Position numbers and translations under genes: made by a program. The notes beneath the pieces are model-generated. The model did not search any database. It had not been told where the DNA came from and saw only the letters and a list, made by a program, of their open reading frames with translations. From Streptomyces himalayensis subsp. himalayensis (GTDB lineage Bacteria > Actinomycetota > Actinomycetes > Streptomycetales > Streptomycetaceae), in NCBI RefSeq assembly GCF_013778455.1, contig NZ_JACEHE010000001.1:186001-250000 (forward strand): a DNA stretch of 64,000 nt, read 5' to 3'. Shown piece by piece: positions 37,684 through 45,756 of this stretch (within the stretch, counting starts at the first letter, position 1; every line of letters starts with the position of its first letter).

Positions 37684-39578
37684 CCGGGCACGGGGGCCCG
37701 GACCCGGGGGCCCCACGCCGCTCAGCGACCCGGGCCTCGCGCCGCTCCGCGGCGGGCATCCCGCGCCGCTCCGCGCCGGGGGCTCTGCGCCGCTTGGCGG
37801 CACGGATCTTGCGTCGCTCTTCGCCGGAGTCATCGCGCGGTGGGGCGTCGGACGTGCCGCCTGGCTTGGTGCGGGGGGCTTCGCGTGGTGGGGCGTCGGA
37901 TGAGCGGCCTGGCTTGGTGCGGGGGGGGTCGCGTGGTGGGGCGTCGGATGAGCGGCCTGGCTTGGTGCGGGGGGGTTCGCGTGGTGGGGCGTCGGATGAG
38001 CGGCCTGGCTTGGTGCGGGGGGCTTCGCGCGGTGGGGCGTCGGATGAGCGGCCTGGCTTGGTGCGGGGGGCTTCGCGTGGTGGGGCGTCGGATGAGCGGC
38101 CTGGCTTGGTGCGGGGGGCTTCGCGCGGTGAGGCGTCGGACGTGCCGCCTGGCTTGGCGCGGGGGGCTTCGCGCCGTGACGCGACCGCTGTGCCGCCTCG
38201 CTTTGTGCCGGGGGCTTCGCGGAGCTTCGCGCCGGAGCCGGCCCGCCGCTTCGTGCCGGGGGAGGCCTCGCGTCGCCCCTCGGCTCGAGGCTCCCACCGC
38301 TCCACGTCGGGCGACGGCCGCCGTTTCGCGGCCCGTATCCCCGTCCTCGTCCACACTTTCGCCGCCCTGCTCACCCTCGGCGCCCTCGCCTGGACCCTCT
38401 GGTGCGGGCTCGAGGAGCGCGGGACCGCTCTGGCGTTCGGCGTGCTCATCGTCGTCGGGGAGCTGGCGCGGTGGAGTGGTGGTGGGGCGGCCGTCGACCG
38501 GGAGCCCGCGCCGCTCGCGACCGCCGCGGCGCTGGCGTACGCGCTGCTCGGTGACAACGCGGGGCAGCCCACGCACCACGGCGTCCACCAGGTGGTCACC
38601 GTCGCCGTCGCGGCCGGGCTCGTCGGCTGCGTACCGCATGTGGCGGCGGGCCGCGGGCCCTCGCTCGACCACATGGCGCGGCGCGTGCTGACGGTGGCAT
38701 TCGCCGCCGTCTGCTGCCAGCCGCTGTACAACGCGGGGAAACTGCAGGAGTGGGTGGGCAGCGGGCCGTACCACGCGCTGTGGGTCGTCGGCGTCCTCGC
38801 GCTCAGTGCGCTCTGCGACGCCGTGCTCGCCGCGGCCATGGCGCACGCCCGCACCGGCTGGCCGTTCGGGCCCCTGCTGCGGGACGAACTGCGCGCCATG
38901 CTCGGCATCGGCTCCGCTGTCTGCGCGACGGGAGCGGTGATGTCGCTGGCGGTCACGGTCGCCGGGCTGTGGGCGCTGCCCGTCTTCTCGCTGCCGCTGC
39001 TGCTCACCCAACTCGCCTACCGCCGCTACGCCGCAGTGCGTACCACCTATCGGCAGACCATCGCATCCCTCGCCCGGGCCACCGAGATCGCCGGATACAC
39101 CCCGCCGGGCCATGCCCGCCGCGTCGCCGCGCTCAGCCGGGCGGTCGGCCGCGAGCTGGGCCTGTCGGAACCGGACCTCACCGTCCTCGAGTACGCGGCC
39201 CTGATGCACGACATCGGGCAGCTGTCCCTCGTCGACCCCGTCGCGGCCGGGGCCACCGCGGCCCTGCCCGCCGAGGAGCAGCGACGCATCGCCCTGCTCG
39301 GCGGTGCCGTGGTGCGCCAGACAGGGGTACCCGCCGAGGTCGCCGTCGTCGTGGAGCGGCAGGCCGATCCGTACCGCGATCAGCCCCTGCCGGCCCGCAT
39401 CGTGCGGGCAGCCAACGCGTACGACGAACTGGTGCGCGAAGAGGGGCCCGGAGGGCCGCTCACCGCGCTGGAGCGGCTGCGGCTGGCCACCGGCCACGAC
39501 TACGCGCCGGAGGTGGTGGAATCGCTCACCCGGGTGCTGTCGCGGGGGACCTCGGTCCTGTGGCAGAGGGCCGTCTGA
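37680..39578 (+). CDS. HD-domain membrane protein with N-terminal 16-residue repeats
   Basis: A 632-residue protein from GTG 37680, overlapping the upstream HD-GYP stop (GTGA). Residues 1-51 are Arg/Ser/Ala-rich; residues 52-195 are nine 16-residue repeats (core SRGGASDERPGLVRGA); membrane helices start near residue 225 (VLVHTFAALLTLGALAW) and run to about 450; the C-terminal HD domain has GHARRVAALSRAVG and LMHDIGQLS, but the GYP motif is degenerate. The first half may be regulatory or a phase-variable extension; translation could instead start after the repeats. Role unknown. Confidence 0.72.
   Translation: MTGHGGPDPGAPRRSATRASRRSAAGIPRRSAPGALRRLAARILRRSSPESSRGGASDVPPGLVRGASRGGASDERPGLVRGGSRGGASDERPGLVRGGSRGGASDERPGLVRGASRGGASDERPGLVRGASRGGASDERPGLVRGASRGEASDVPPGLARGASRRDATAVPPRFVPGASRSFAPEPARRFVPGEASRRPSARGSHRSTSGDGRRFAARIPVLVHTFAALLTLGALAWTLWCGLEERGTALAFGVLIVVGELARWSGGGAAVDREPAPLATAAALAYALLGDNAGQPTHHGVHQVVTVAVAAGLVGCVPHVAAGRGPSLDHMARRVLTVAFAAVCCQPLYNAGKLQEWVGSGPYHALWVVGVLALSALCDAVLAAAMAHARTGWPFGPLLRDELRAMLGIGSAVCATGAVMSLAVTVAGLWALPVFSLPLLLTQLAYRRYAAVRTTYRQTIASLARATEIAGYTPPGHARRVAALSRAVGRELGLSEPDLTVLEYAALMHDIGQLSLVDPVAAGATAALPAEEQRRIALLGGAVVRQTGVPAEVAVVVERQADPYRDQPLPARIVRAANAYDELVREEGPGGPLTALERLRLATGHDYAPEVVESLTRVLSRGTSVLWQRAV
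37833..38264 (+). repeat. Nine-copy 48-bp coding repeat array
   Basis: Nine 48-bp units in one frame encode 16 residues each. Units 1-6 are nearly identical, with only ERP/VPP and A/G changes; units 7-9 decay progressively toward the 3' side. Runs of six to eight G lie inside each good unit. At least two other frames also stay open through the array, including on the opposite strand. Confidence 0.92.
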
Positions 39579-39700
39579 CCATGCCCTGGGCCGGGTAACC
39601 GATGGGTAATGAGCGGCCGTCCGACCGTACGTGGTTGGATGCGAAGAACAGGGGCAGGACCGAGGCTGCACTGTCTTCTCCACACTTGCAGGCGGGAATC

Positions 39701-40681
39701 GTGAGGATCTTCGGCAAGGGACGGCATCGGCCCTCCGCCTCATGGCGGCAGGCCACCGACCGGGCGTTCACGCTCATCGGGGACGGCCGGTACGAGGACG
39801 CGGGCGCGCTGCTGACACGCGCGGCGGACCTGGAGCCGTGGCTGTCCGAGTCCTGGTTCAACCTCGCCCTTCTCCACAAGTTCCGGCACGACTGGGAACA
39901 GGCGCGCGCCGCGGGGCTGCGCGCGGTGGCCCTGCTGGACCGGGACACGGGAGCCCCCGACTGGTGGAACGTCGGCATCGCGGCGACCGCCCTGCAGGAC
40001 TGGCCGCTGGCGCGGCGGGCATGGCAGGCGTACGGGCTGCGGGTCCCCGGAGGTGCGGCGGCGGGCGGCCAGCCCACCGGCATGGAGCTGGGCAGCGCGG
40101 CCGTGCGGCTCTCGCCGGAGGGCGAGGCGGAGGTCGTTTGGGGCCGCAGGCTCGACCCGGCGCGGATCGAGGTGCTCTCCGTCCCGCTGCCGTCCTCGGG
40201 CCGCCGCTGGGGCGAGGTCGTGCTGCACGACGGCGTCCCGCACGGCGAGCGCACCACGTCCACCGGCCACTCGTACCCCGTCTTCGACGAGATCGAGCTG
40301 TGGGCCCCGTCGCCCGTGCCCACCTGGGTCGTGCTCCTGGAGGCCGACACCGAGGACGACCGGGACGCCCTGGAGCGGCTCGCGGCCGACGCGGGCTTCG
40401 CCGCCGAGGACTGGTCCTCGTCCGTACGGCTGCTGTGCCGCATGTGCTCGGAGAGCCGGATGCCGAGCGACGAGGGCGACGGCGACCACCTCGACCCGCA
40501 CGACCACAGCGAGCCGGGCCACCCCGGGCCGCTGGGCCACCGCACCGACGGACAGCTGTGGGTGCCCGAACGGGAGTGCGGCATAGCCGCGCCCGCCTCC
40601 CTGGTGCGCGGGCTGCTGGACGGCTGGGTGGCCGACAGCCCAGACTCCCGGGACTGGCGGGATCTCGAAGAAGTCTGCTGA
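39701..40681 (+). CDS. Tetratricopeptide-repeat protein
   Basis: A 326-residue cytoplasmic protein. Two to three TPR-like helical pairs lie near the N-terminus (GDGRYEDAGALLTRAADLEP, WFNLALLHKFRHDWEQARA, and NVGIAATALQDWPLARRAWQ); residues 150-290 form a mixed domain (RIEVLSVPLP, RRWGEVVLHDG) of unknown function, with an Asp/His-rich loop near 265-285. GTG 39701 (VRIFGKGRHR) is chosen; ATG 39602 in frame would add 33 residues of different composition. It is upstream of the deformylase gene. Confidence 0.78.
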   Translation: MRIFGKGRHRPSASWRQATDRAFTLIGDGRYEDAGALLTRAADLEPWLSESWFNLALLHKFRHDWEQARAAGLRAVALLDRDTGAPDWWNVGIAATALQDWPLARRAWQAYGLRVPGGAAAGGQPTGMELGSAAVRLSPEGEAEVVWGRRLDPARIEVLSVPLPSSGRRWGEVVLHDGVPHGERTTSTGHSYPVFDEIELWAPSPVPTWVVLLEADTEDDRDALERLAADAGFAAEDWSSSVRLLCRMCSESRMPSDEGDGDHLDPHDHSEPGHPGPLGHRTDGQLWVPERECGIAAPASLVRGLLDGWVADSPDSRDWRDLEEVC

Positions 40682-40767
40682 TTCCTCTGATTCCTCGCCG
40701 CTGATTCCTCCCCGTAGGCTGTACCAGCACCACATTCGAAGGTTTCCATGGAAGGCGTACGGCGGAG

Positions 40768-41427
40768 ATGGCGCAGCAGGACACTGAGCAGGAGCGGGCA
40801 GGGAGCTCGGCGGTTCTCCCCGTGGACGACGAGGGTTTCGTCATCGACACCGAGGACTGCGAGGCCCGTGAGACGGCCTACCGCGAGCGCGGGACGTCCC
40901 GGCCGATCACGGTCGTCGGCAACCCGGTGCTGCACAAGGAGTGCAAGGACGTCACCGAGTTCGACGACAAGCTCGCGCAGCTCGTCGACGACATGTTCGC
41001 GAGCCAGCGCACCGCCGAGGGTGTGGGTCTCGCCGCCAACCAGATCGGCGTCGATCTGAAGGTCTTCGTCTATGACTGCGGGGACGACGAGGGCGTGCGC
41101 CATGTGGGCGTCGTCTGCAACCCCGTCCTCCAGGAGCTGCCGGCCGACCAGCGCCGCCTCGACGACTCCAACGAGGGCTGCCTCTCCGTCCCGACGGCCT
41201 ACGCTTCGCTGGCCCGCCCCGACTACGCGGTGGTGACGGGCCAGGACGAGAAGGGCAACCCCATCAAGGTGCGCGGCACCGGCTACTTCGCGCGCTGCCT
41301 GCAGCACGAGACGGATCATCTGTACGGGTACCTGTACATCGACCGGCTCTCCAAGCGGGACCGCAAGGATGCTCTGCGGCAGATGGCGGAAGGCACGCCG
41401 CGCTACCCGGTCGTCCCGAACGACTGA
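40768..41427 (+). CDS. def: Peptide deformylase
   Basis: A 219-residue metalloenzyme removing the N-formyl group from nascent proteins. All three motifs are present: [10 protein letters not shown] (GxGLAAxQ), EGCLSVP (EGCLS) and HETDHLYG (HExxH). An acidic N-terminal extension of about 45 residues precedes the core, as in some actinobacterial forms. ATG 40768. Confidence 0.95.
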   Translation: MAQQDTEQERAGSSAVLPVDDEGFVIDTEDCEARETAYRERGTSRPITVVGNPVLHKECKDVTEFDDKLAQLVDDMFASQRTAEGVGLAANQIGVDLKVFVYDCGDDEGVRHVGVVCNPVLQELPADQRRLDDSNEGCLSVPTAYASLARPDYAVVTGQDEKGNPIKVRGTGYFARCLQHETDHLYGYLYIDRLSKRDRKDALRQMAEGTPRYPVVPND

Positions 41428-41482
41428 CCCACTCCGCCCCAACTCATGGGATTCCAGGTGCTGTTGATGCGCCCGGGATCCT

Positions 41483-41521
41483 GATCGGCGCCTGTCCGGG
41501 ATCTCCCGGCAGGCGCCGATC
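41483..41521. terminator. Terminator after def
   Basis: A 12-bp stem GATCGGCGCCTG (41483-41494) / CAGGCGCCGATC (41510-41521) with inner CCGGG/CCCGG pairing, 55 bases after def. The remaining 280 bases up to the terpene-synthase relic (41522-41800) contain no gene and have a slightly lower GC content. Confidence 0.8.
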
Positions 41522-41800
41522 GCGTATGCGGGCGTGTCCGGTCATGGCCGCGCCCCGGGTGCCGTCCGAGCCTCTCGTATGCGGTCACGTTCCGGCCCAG
41601 AGTGATCGATATCTATCTCAAGCGAACAGGAGTCGGACGTGCTGTGTGATGTTCTTGTCACCGTGGGGTGGTGAATGAAGCAAATCCGTTCCCTGAATGG
41701 TCAGTTGTAGTGCTCAATGGAATGTGACGCGGGGGTACGCGTTGACGCGCGCTCCGAGGGGGAGGGTGCCGCGTCACTGGTGGCTGAGAGGAGTTTGCTC

Positions 41801-42163
41801 ATGCACGCCTTCTCGCACAGCACGTTACGGACACACACTCCGGTTTCACCGGCACTTTCTCTCCCGGTGATCGAGTCGGAGTTTCCGCGGCAAATAGATC
41901 CGTACCGGCCGGGGCTCCAGGAGAGCACCAGGGCCTGGATGGACCACCGACGACACGACCGCGACGTGGCCCATGGCAGGGGGGCGGCCCGGAAGCGGAT
42001 GCGCGGCGAGCTGTACAGGGCACAGAACGCACTCCGCCTCGCCGACGGGCTGACGGACGGTACCGCCCAGGGGGCCGAACCGAGCGCCGTTGCGCCGGGT
42101 GCCGGCGGGGCGGGCACAGCTGTTACGCCCGTTTGTGGCGGGCAGATAAGGAACACGCCATGA
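41801..42163 (+). pseudogene. Epi-isozizaene synthase (cyc1/SCO5222-type) relic with two large internal deletions
   Basis: A 120-codon frame, ATG 41801 behind AGAGGAG, aligns from memory with three separate parts of S. coelicolor epi-isozizaene synthase (361 aa). Residues 1-47 (MHAFSHST, LPVIESEFPRQIDPY) match its N-terminus; 48-77 (HDRDVAHGRGAARKRMRG) match the stretch carrying the DDRHD metal motif; 79-97 (LRLADGLTDGTAQGAEPSAV) match a segment near residue 300. About 50 and about 170 residues are missing between them, both deletions in frame. The stop codon overlaps the next start (ATGA), so it may be translated and coupled although it cannot be a cyclase. Confidence 0.78.
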
Positions 42164-43215
42164 AAAGCGAGGCAATTACCCCGGTTTCCCGGCTGGATGG
42201 CTCCGTTGAATTCTCTGCGGTGACCTTGCCGGGGCCGAGGGCGTTCCAGGAAGAGCTCCGGTTCTGGCCGTTCGATCTGCCTTTCCCGTACAGGATCAGT
42301 CACGAAGGCGACCGCGTGGCCGCCCATAATCGTGAGTGGGTCCAGCGGATGGGGTTGGTTTCCGGAGAAGCGGCACTACGGCGCCATGACCGTTATGGCA
42401 TGTCTCTGTTCGCCTGCCTGAACTACCCCGACGCCCCTCGCGAGGGTCTGGAACTGGTCAGCGACTGGGTTTCCTGGTGGGCGATTTGGAGCGACCTTCC
42501 CGACGACCCGGCTTTCGTTCAGGAGCCGGGCCGCGCGGAACGGTTCTTCGCGTCGCTGACCGCGGTCGCCAGCCCCTCACCCCAACCTCTGGCCTCCGTG
42601 TCGACCGATCCCCACATCAACGCTTTCACCGATATATGGAGGCGCTGGTGCGAGGGGATGTCGCCTCAGTTCATCAGGCGTACAAGGAAGAACTGGGTGG
42701 ACTGGTTCGCTTCCTACCGCACACGCTCCGAGCATCGTCGCGAAAGCCGCACCCTGGATGTCGAGGAATACCTCACGCTTCGCGATGTGACGGGAGGGGG
42801 GCTGCTGGAGATGGATGCCGCTGAGAGGGTCGGCGGCTACGAGGTGCAGCCCGAGTTCCTGGAGAGCCCTCCCCTCGAGGCGATGCGTCACAGCGCCACG
42901 CGGGTCATCAACATCACCCAGGATGTGCAGTCCCTCGCGAAAGAAGAGGCCGCAGGCGATCAGCACAACCTGGTGATCGTTCTGGAGCGACAGCAGAATC
43001 TCACACGCGAGAAAGCTCTCCGGCAGATTCATGAACGAATACGCGGCTACACCGACTCCTTCCTCCGAAACGAGGCGGAGATGCCCCAATTCCTCGACAT
43101 GCTCATGGTGCCCGTCGAGGAGCGTACGTCGATCTACCGTTACGCCGCCGATCTACGCCAGCTGATGCGTGGCTGCGTCGACTTCTGTTCGGCGTCCGGG
43201 CGCTACGACCTGTAG
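42160..43215 (+). CDS. Terpene-synthase-like protein with altered metal-binding motifs
   Basis: A 351-residue class I terpene-synthase fold: N-terminal FPYRISHEGDRVAAHNREW, a pyrophosphate-sensor-like arginine in EEYLTLRDVTGG (R208), a C-terminal LRQLMRG and the RY pair (R348-Y349). The aspartate motif reads SDLPD (111-115) instead of DDxxD, and the second motif reads QDVQSLAKE (254-262) instead of NDxxSxxKE, so the first ligand of both is lost. Codons are less GC-rich than the neighbours' (AAA, AAT, TTT-type), a sign of transfer. ATG 42160 with AAGGA upstream. Product unknown; it may be an atypical or inactive cyclase. No P450 gene follows. Confidence 0.82.
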   Translation: MKSEAITPVSRLDGSVEFSAVTLPGPRAFQEELRFWPFDLPFPYRISHEGDRVAAHNREWVQRMGLVSGEAALRRHDRYGMSLFACLNYPDAPREGLELVSDWVSWWAIWSDLPDDPAFVQEPGRAERFFASLTAVASPSPQPLASVSTDPHINAFTDIWRRWCEGMSPQFIRRTRKNWVDWFASYRTRSEHRRESRTLDVEEYLTLRDVTGGGLLEMDAAERVGGYEVQPEFLESPPLEAMRHSATRVINITQDVQSLAKEEAAGDQHNLVIVLERQQNLTREKALRQIHERIRGYTDSFLRNEAEMPQFLDMLMVPVEERTSIYRYAADLRQLMRGCVDFCSASGRYDL

Positions 43216-43277
43216 GCCCTTCCGGGACCAGCGCAAAGCTGTCCGGAGAGCCGCAGAGGTGGTGGGCGGGCGCACGT

Positions 43278-44240
43278 TCAGGCGGCCTTCGGGCCCCTGA
43301 ACGTGCGCCGGTACGCGTTCGGGGTCGTCCCCAGCGCCCGCAGGAACTGATGACGCATCGCCGCCGCATTGCCGAAACCGGCACGCCCGGCGATCGCGTC
43401 CACCGTCTCGTCCGAACGCTCCAGCAACTCCTGGGCGAGGAGGACGCGTTGCCGCAGCAGCCACCGGTATGGCGTGGTGCCGGTCTCCTGCTGGAAGCGG
43501 CGGGCGAACGTCCGCTGCGACATATGCGCCCGCGCCGCCAGCCCCTCCACGGTGATCTCCTCGTCGAGGTGCTCCTCCATCCACGCCAGTACGCCGCCGA
43601 CGGTGTCGCACGGACTGTGGGGCAGCGGCCGCTCGACATACTGGGCCTGGCCGCCGTCGCGGTGCGGCGGGACCACCATGCGCCGGGCGATGGCGTTGGC
43701 GACCTCCACGCCGTGCTCCTCGCGGATGATGTGCAGGCACGCGTCGATGCCGGCGGCGGTGCCCGCCGAGGTGATCACGGTGCCCTCGTCGACGTAGAGC
43801 ACATCGGGTTCGACACGGGTCCGTGGGTGACGCACGGCCAGTTCGGCGGCGTGCCGCCAGTGGACGGCACAGCGGCGGCCGTCCAGCAGGCCCGCCGCGC
43901 CGAGCACGAAGACGCCGGAACAGACGGACAGGACACGCGCGCCGCGCTCCGTGGCGCGGCGCAGGGCGGCGAGCAGCTCCTCGGGGTAGGTGCGGTTCAC
44001 ATACGACTCGCCGGCGGGTACGGCGATGAGGTCGGCCTCCTCGAGCCGGTCGATGCCGTGCTGCGTCAGCACGGAGAACCCGGCGTGCGTACTCAGCACC
44101 GGGCCTTCCGCGGAGGCCACCGCGAAGTCGTACACCGGCAGCCCTTCGTCGCTGCGGTCGAGGCCGAACACCTCGCACACCACACCGAGCTCAAAGGGGT
44201 GCACACCGTCGAGCAGCACTGCGGCCACGTTCTTCAGCAC
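43278..44240 (-). CDS. nrdS: AraC-family regulator with DJ-1/PfpI domain (NrdS)
   Basis: A 320-residue GlxA-type regulator. Residues 1-180 are a DJ-1/PfpI-like domain (PAGESYVNRTYPEELL, SVCSGVFVLGAAGLLDGRRC); 215-315 are the AraC DNA-binding domain with two helix-turn-helix units (SQRTFARRFQQETGTTPYRW and NAAAMRHQFLRALGTTPNAY). In S. coelicolor the gene in this place is cotranscribed with nrdAB and called nrdS. Here 478 bases and a small opposite-strand ORF separate it from nrdB. Start ATG 44240. Confidence 0.85.
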   Translation of the reverse strand: MLKNVAAVLLDGVHPFELGVVCEVFGLDRSDEGLPVYDFAVASAEGPVLSTHAGFSVLTQHGIDRLEEADLIAVPAGESYVNRTYPEELLAALRRATERGARVLSVCSGVFVLGAAGLLDGRRCAVHWRHAAELAVRHPRTRVEPDVLYVDEGTVITSAGTAAGIDACLHIIREEHGVEVANAIARRMVVPPHRDGGQAQYVERPLPHSPCDTVGGVLAWMEEHLDEEITVEGLAARAHMSQRTFARRFQQETGTTPYRWLLRQRVLLAQELLERSDETVDAIAGRAGFGNAAAMRHQFLRALGTTPNAYRRTFRGPKAA

Positions 44241-44427
44241 GACTCACCTCGCCTGGACGCTCAGGTTGGCCGGTCCGAGCTGCTTTTCCGGCCGGGGGGT
44301 CCGGGGGTTGTCCCCCGGGAAGACACAGCAGCATGTCTGCCAGTGTGCCGCACCCGTGGCAGTAATTCGAGGGTTGGTGGCTGTTCTGCCACTGACGCCG
44401 TCACCCGGCGCGCGCGACAGTAGCGAC

Positions 44428-44625
44428 ATGAACGCATTCCTGGACTACCTGACCGTCCTGTCCCTCTTCCTCCTCCTCGCCGCACCGGCGCTCGTTGGTC
44501 ACGCCCACGAGCGCCGCATCGACCGGCAGTTGCGTGCCGCGGAGGCCGCAGACGACGCTGCCGGCGGTCCGCTCCTCCCCCGTGGGGAGCGGACCCGCCG
44601 GCACGACTTCGGGCGCGCGGCCTGA
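44428..44625 (+). CDS. Small single-pass membrane protein, hypothetical
   Basis: A 65-residue product from ATG 44428. A membrane helix (YLTVLSLFLLLAAPALVG) near residues 7-24 is followed by a charged, probably cytoplasmic tail (HERRIDRQLRAAEAADDA). No named family is recognised. It lies on the opposite strand between nrdS and nrdB; no clear ribosome-binding site is seen. Confidence 0.6.
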   Translation: MNAFLDYLTVLSLFLLLAAPALVGHAHERRIDRQLRAAEAADDAAGGPLLPRGERTRRHDFGRAA

Positions 44626-44712
44626 AAGGCCACGCGGCCTGGAGGGGCATGCGGCCTGCCGGGCGGCACCTGCATTAGGGGCATGCGGCCCGAAAGGCGC
44701 CACGCGGCCCGA
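44616..44712. repeat. Imperfect repeats between the small membrane gene and nrdB
   Basis: Two related blocks, 44616-44640 (GCGGCCTGAAAGGCCACGCG) and 44684-44712 (GCGGCCCGAAAGGCGCCACG), plus extra GGGGCATGCGGCC units, fill the short gap. The first block contains the stop codon of the small membrane gene. Confidence 0.65.
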
Positions 44713-44718
44713 AGCGGT

Positions 44719-45756
44719 CTAGAAGTCGTCGTCGAACGAGACCGAGCCCTCCACCGCCACCTGGTACGCCGACGGGCGGCGCTCGAAGAAGTTCGTCAGC
44801 TCCTGGACGCCCTGGAGTTCCATGAAGGAGAAGGGGTTCTCGGACCCGTACACAGGAGCGAAGCCGAGCCGCTGCAGCCGCTGGTCCGCAACGCACTCCA
44901 GATACTGCCGCATCGATTCCGTGTTCATGCCCGGCAGGCCGTCACCGCACAGATCGCGGGCGAACTGTAGCTCCGCCTCAACGGCCTCCTTCAGCATGTC
45001 GATGACCTGCTGCTGCAGTTCGTCGTCGAAGAGGTCCGGCTCCTCCTTGCGCACGGTGTCCACGACGTCGAAGGCGAAGCTCATGTGCATCGTTTCATCT
45101 CGAAAGACCCAGTTGGTTCCGGTGGCCAGGCCGTGCAGCAGGCCGCGGGAGCGGAACCAGTACACGTACGCGAAGGCGCCGTAGAAGAACAGCCCCTCGA
45201 TGCATGCCGCGAAGCAGATCAGGTTCAGCAGGAAGCGGCGGCGGTCCGCCTTCGACTCCAGGCGGTCCATCTTCTCGACCGAGTCCATCCACTTGAAGCA
45301 GAACCCGGCCTTCTCGCGGATGGAGGGGATGTTCTCGACGGCCGCGAAGGCGGCGGCGCGGTCCTCCGGGTCGGGCAGGTATGTGTCGAGGAGCGTCAAG
45401 TAGAACTGGACGTGGACCGCTTCCTCGAAGAGCTGCCTGCTGAGGTACAGGCGGGCCTCGGGGGAATTGATGTGCTTGTAGAGCGTCAGCACCAGGTTGT
45501 TCGCCACGATCGAGTCGCCCGTCGCGAAGAACGCGACCAGGCGGCCGATCAGGTGCTGCTCGCCCGGCGTGAGCTTCGCGAGGTCCGCGACGTCCGAGTG
45601 GAGGTCGACCTCCTCCACGGTCCAGGTGTTCTTGATGGCGTCCCGGTAGCGCTCGTAGAAGTCCGGGTAGCGCATCGGACGGAGAGTCAGCTCGAAGCCC
45701 GGGTCGAGGAGGTTCTTCTCGGTGGTCGAGGTGGTCGGGGTGGTCGGGGTCGGCAT
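44719..45756 (-). CDS. nrdB: Class Ia ribonucleotide reductase small subunit
   Basis: A 345-residue ferritin-like beta subunit that holds the di-iron/tyrosyl radical cofactor. Iron ligands appear in the helices LFEEAVHVQFY and VFRDETMHMSF, with the CIEGLFFYGAFAYVY segment between them; the C-terminal tail ends VSFDDDF, as needed to bind NrdA. ATG 45756 shares one base with the nrdA stop (TAATG), so the two are translated together. Confidence 0.95.
   Translation of the reverse strand: MPTPTTPTTSTTEKNLLDPGFELTLRPMRYPDFYERYRDAIKNTWTVEEVDLHSDVADLAKLTPGEQHLIGRLVAFFATGDSIVANNLVLTLYKHINSPEARLYLSRQLFEEAVHVQFYLTLLDTYLPDPEDRAAAFAAVENIPSIREKAGFCFKWMDSVEKMDRLESKADRRRFLLNLICFAACIEGLFFYGAFAYVYWFRSRGLLHGLATGTNWVFRDETMHMSFAFDVVDTVRKEEPDLFDDELQQQVIDMLKEAVEAELQFARDLCGDGLPGMNTESMRQYLECVADQRLQRLGFAPVYGSENPFSFMELQGVQELTNFFERRPSAYQVAVEGSVSFDDDF

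Noticed and set aside
37833..38264. Tandem array resembling a CRISPR
   Set aside because: Units are contiguous 48-bp copies without unique spacers, lie inside an open coding frame and have no cas genes nearby.
37604..39743. Long minus-strand open frames opposite the second HD gene
   Set aside because: They are shadow frames of a very GC-rich gene and its repeats; composition is Arg/Pro-rich and no family is recognisable, whereas the plus frame has HD motifs and membrane helices.
42133..42159. Earlier start for the terpene-synthase-like gene at 42133
   Set aside because: It has no ribosome-binding site and overlaps the relic by 30 bases; ATG 42160 has AAGGA at good spacing and the ATGA overlap.
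41801..43215. A secondary-metabolite gene cluster
   Set aside because: Only the relic and one terpene-synthase-like gene are present; no P450, prenyltransferase, PKS, NRPS or regulator accompanies them.
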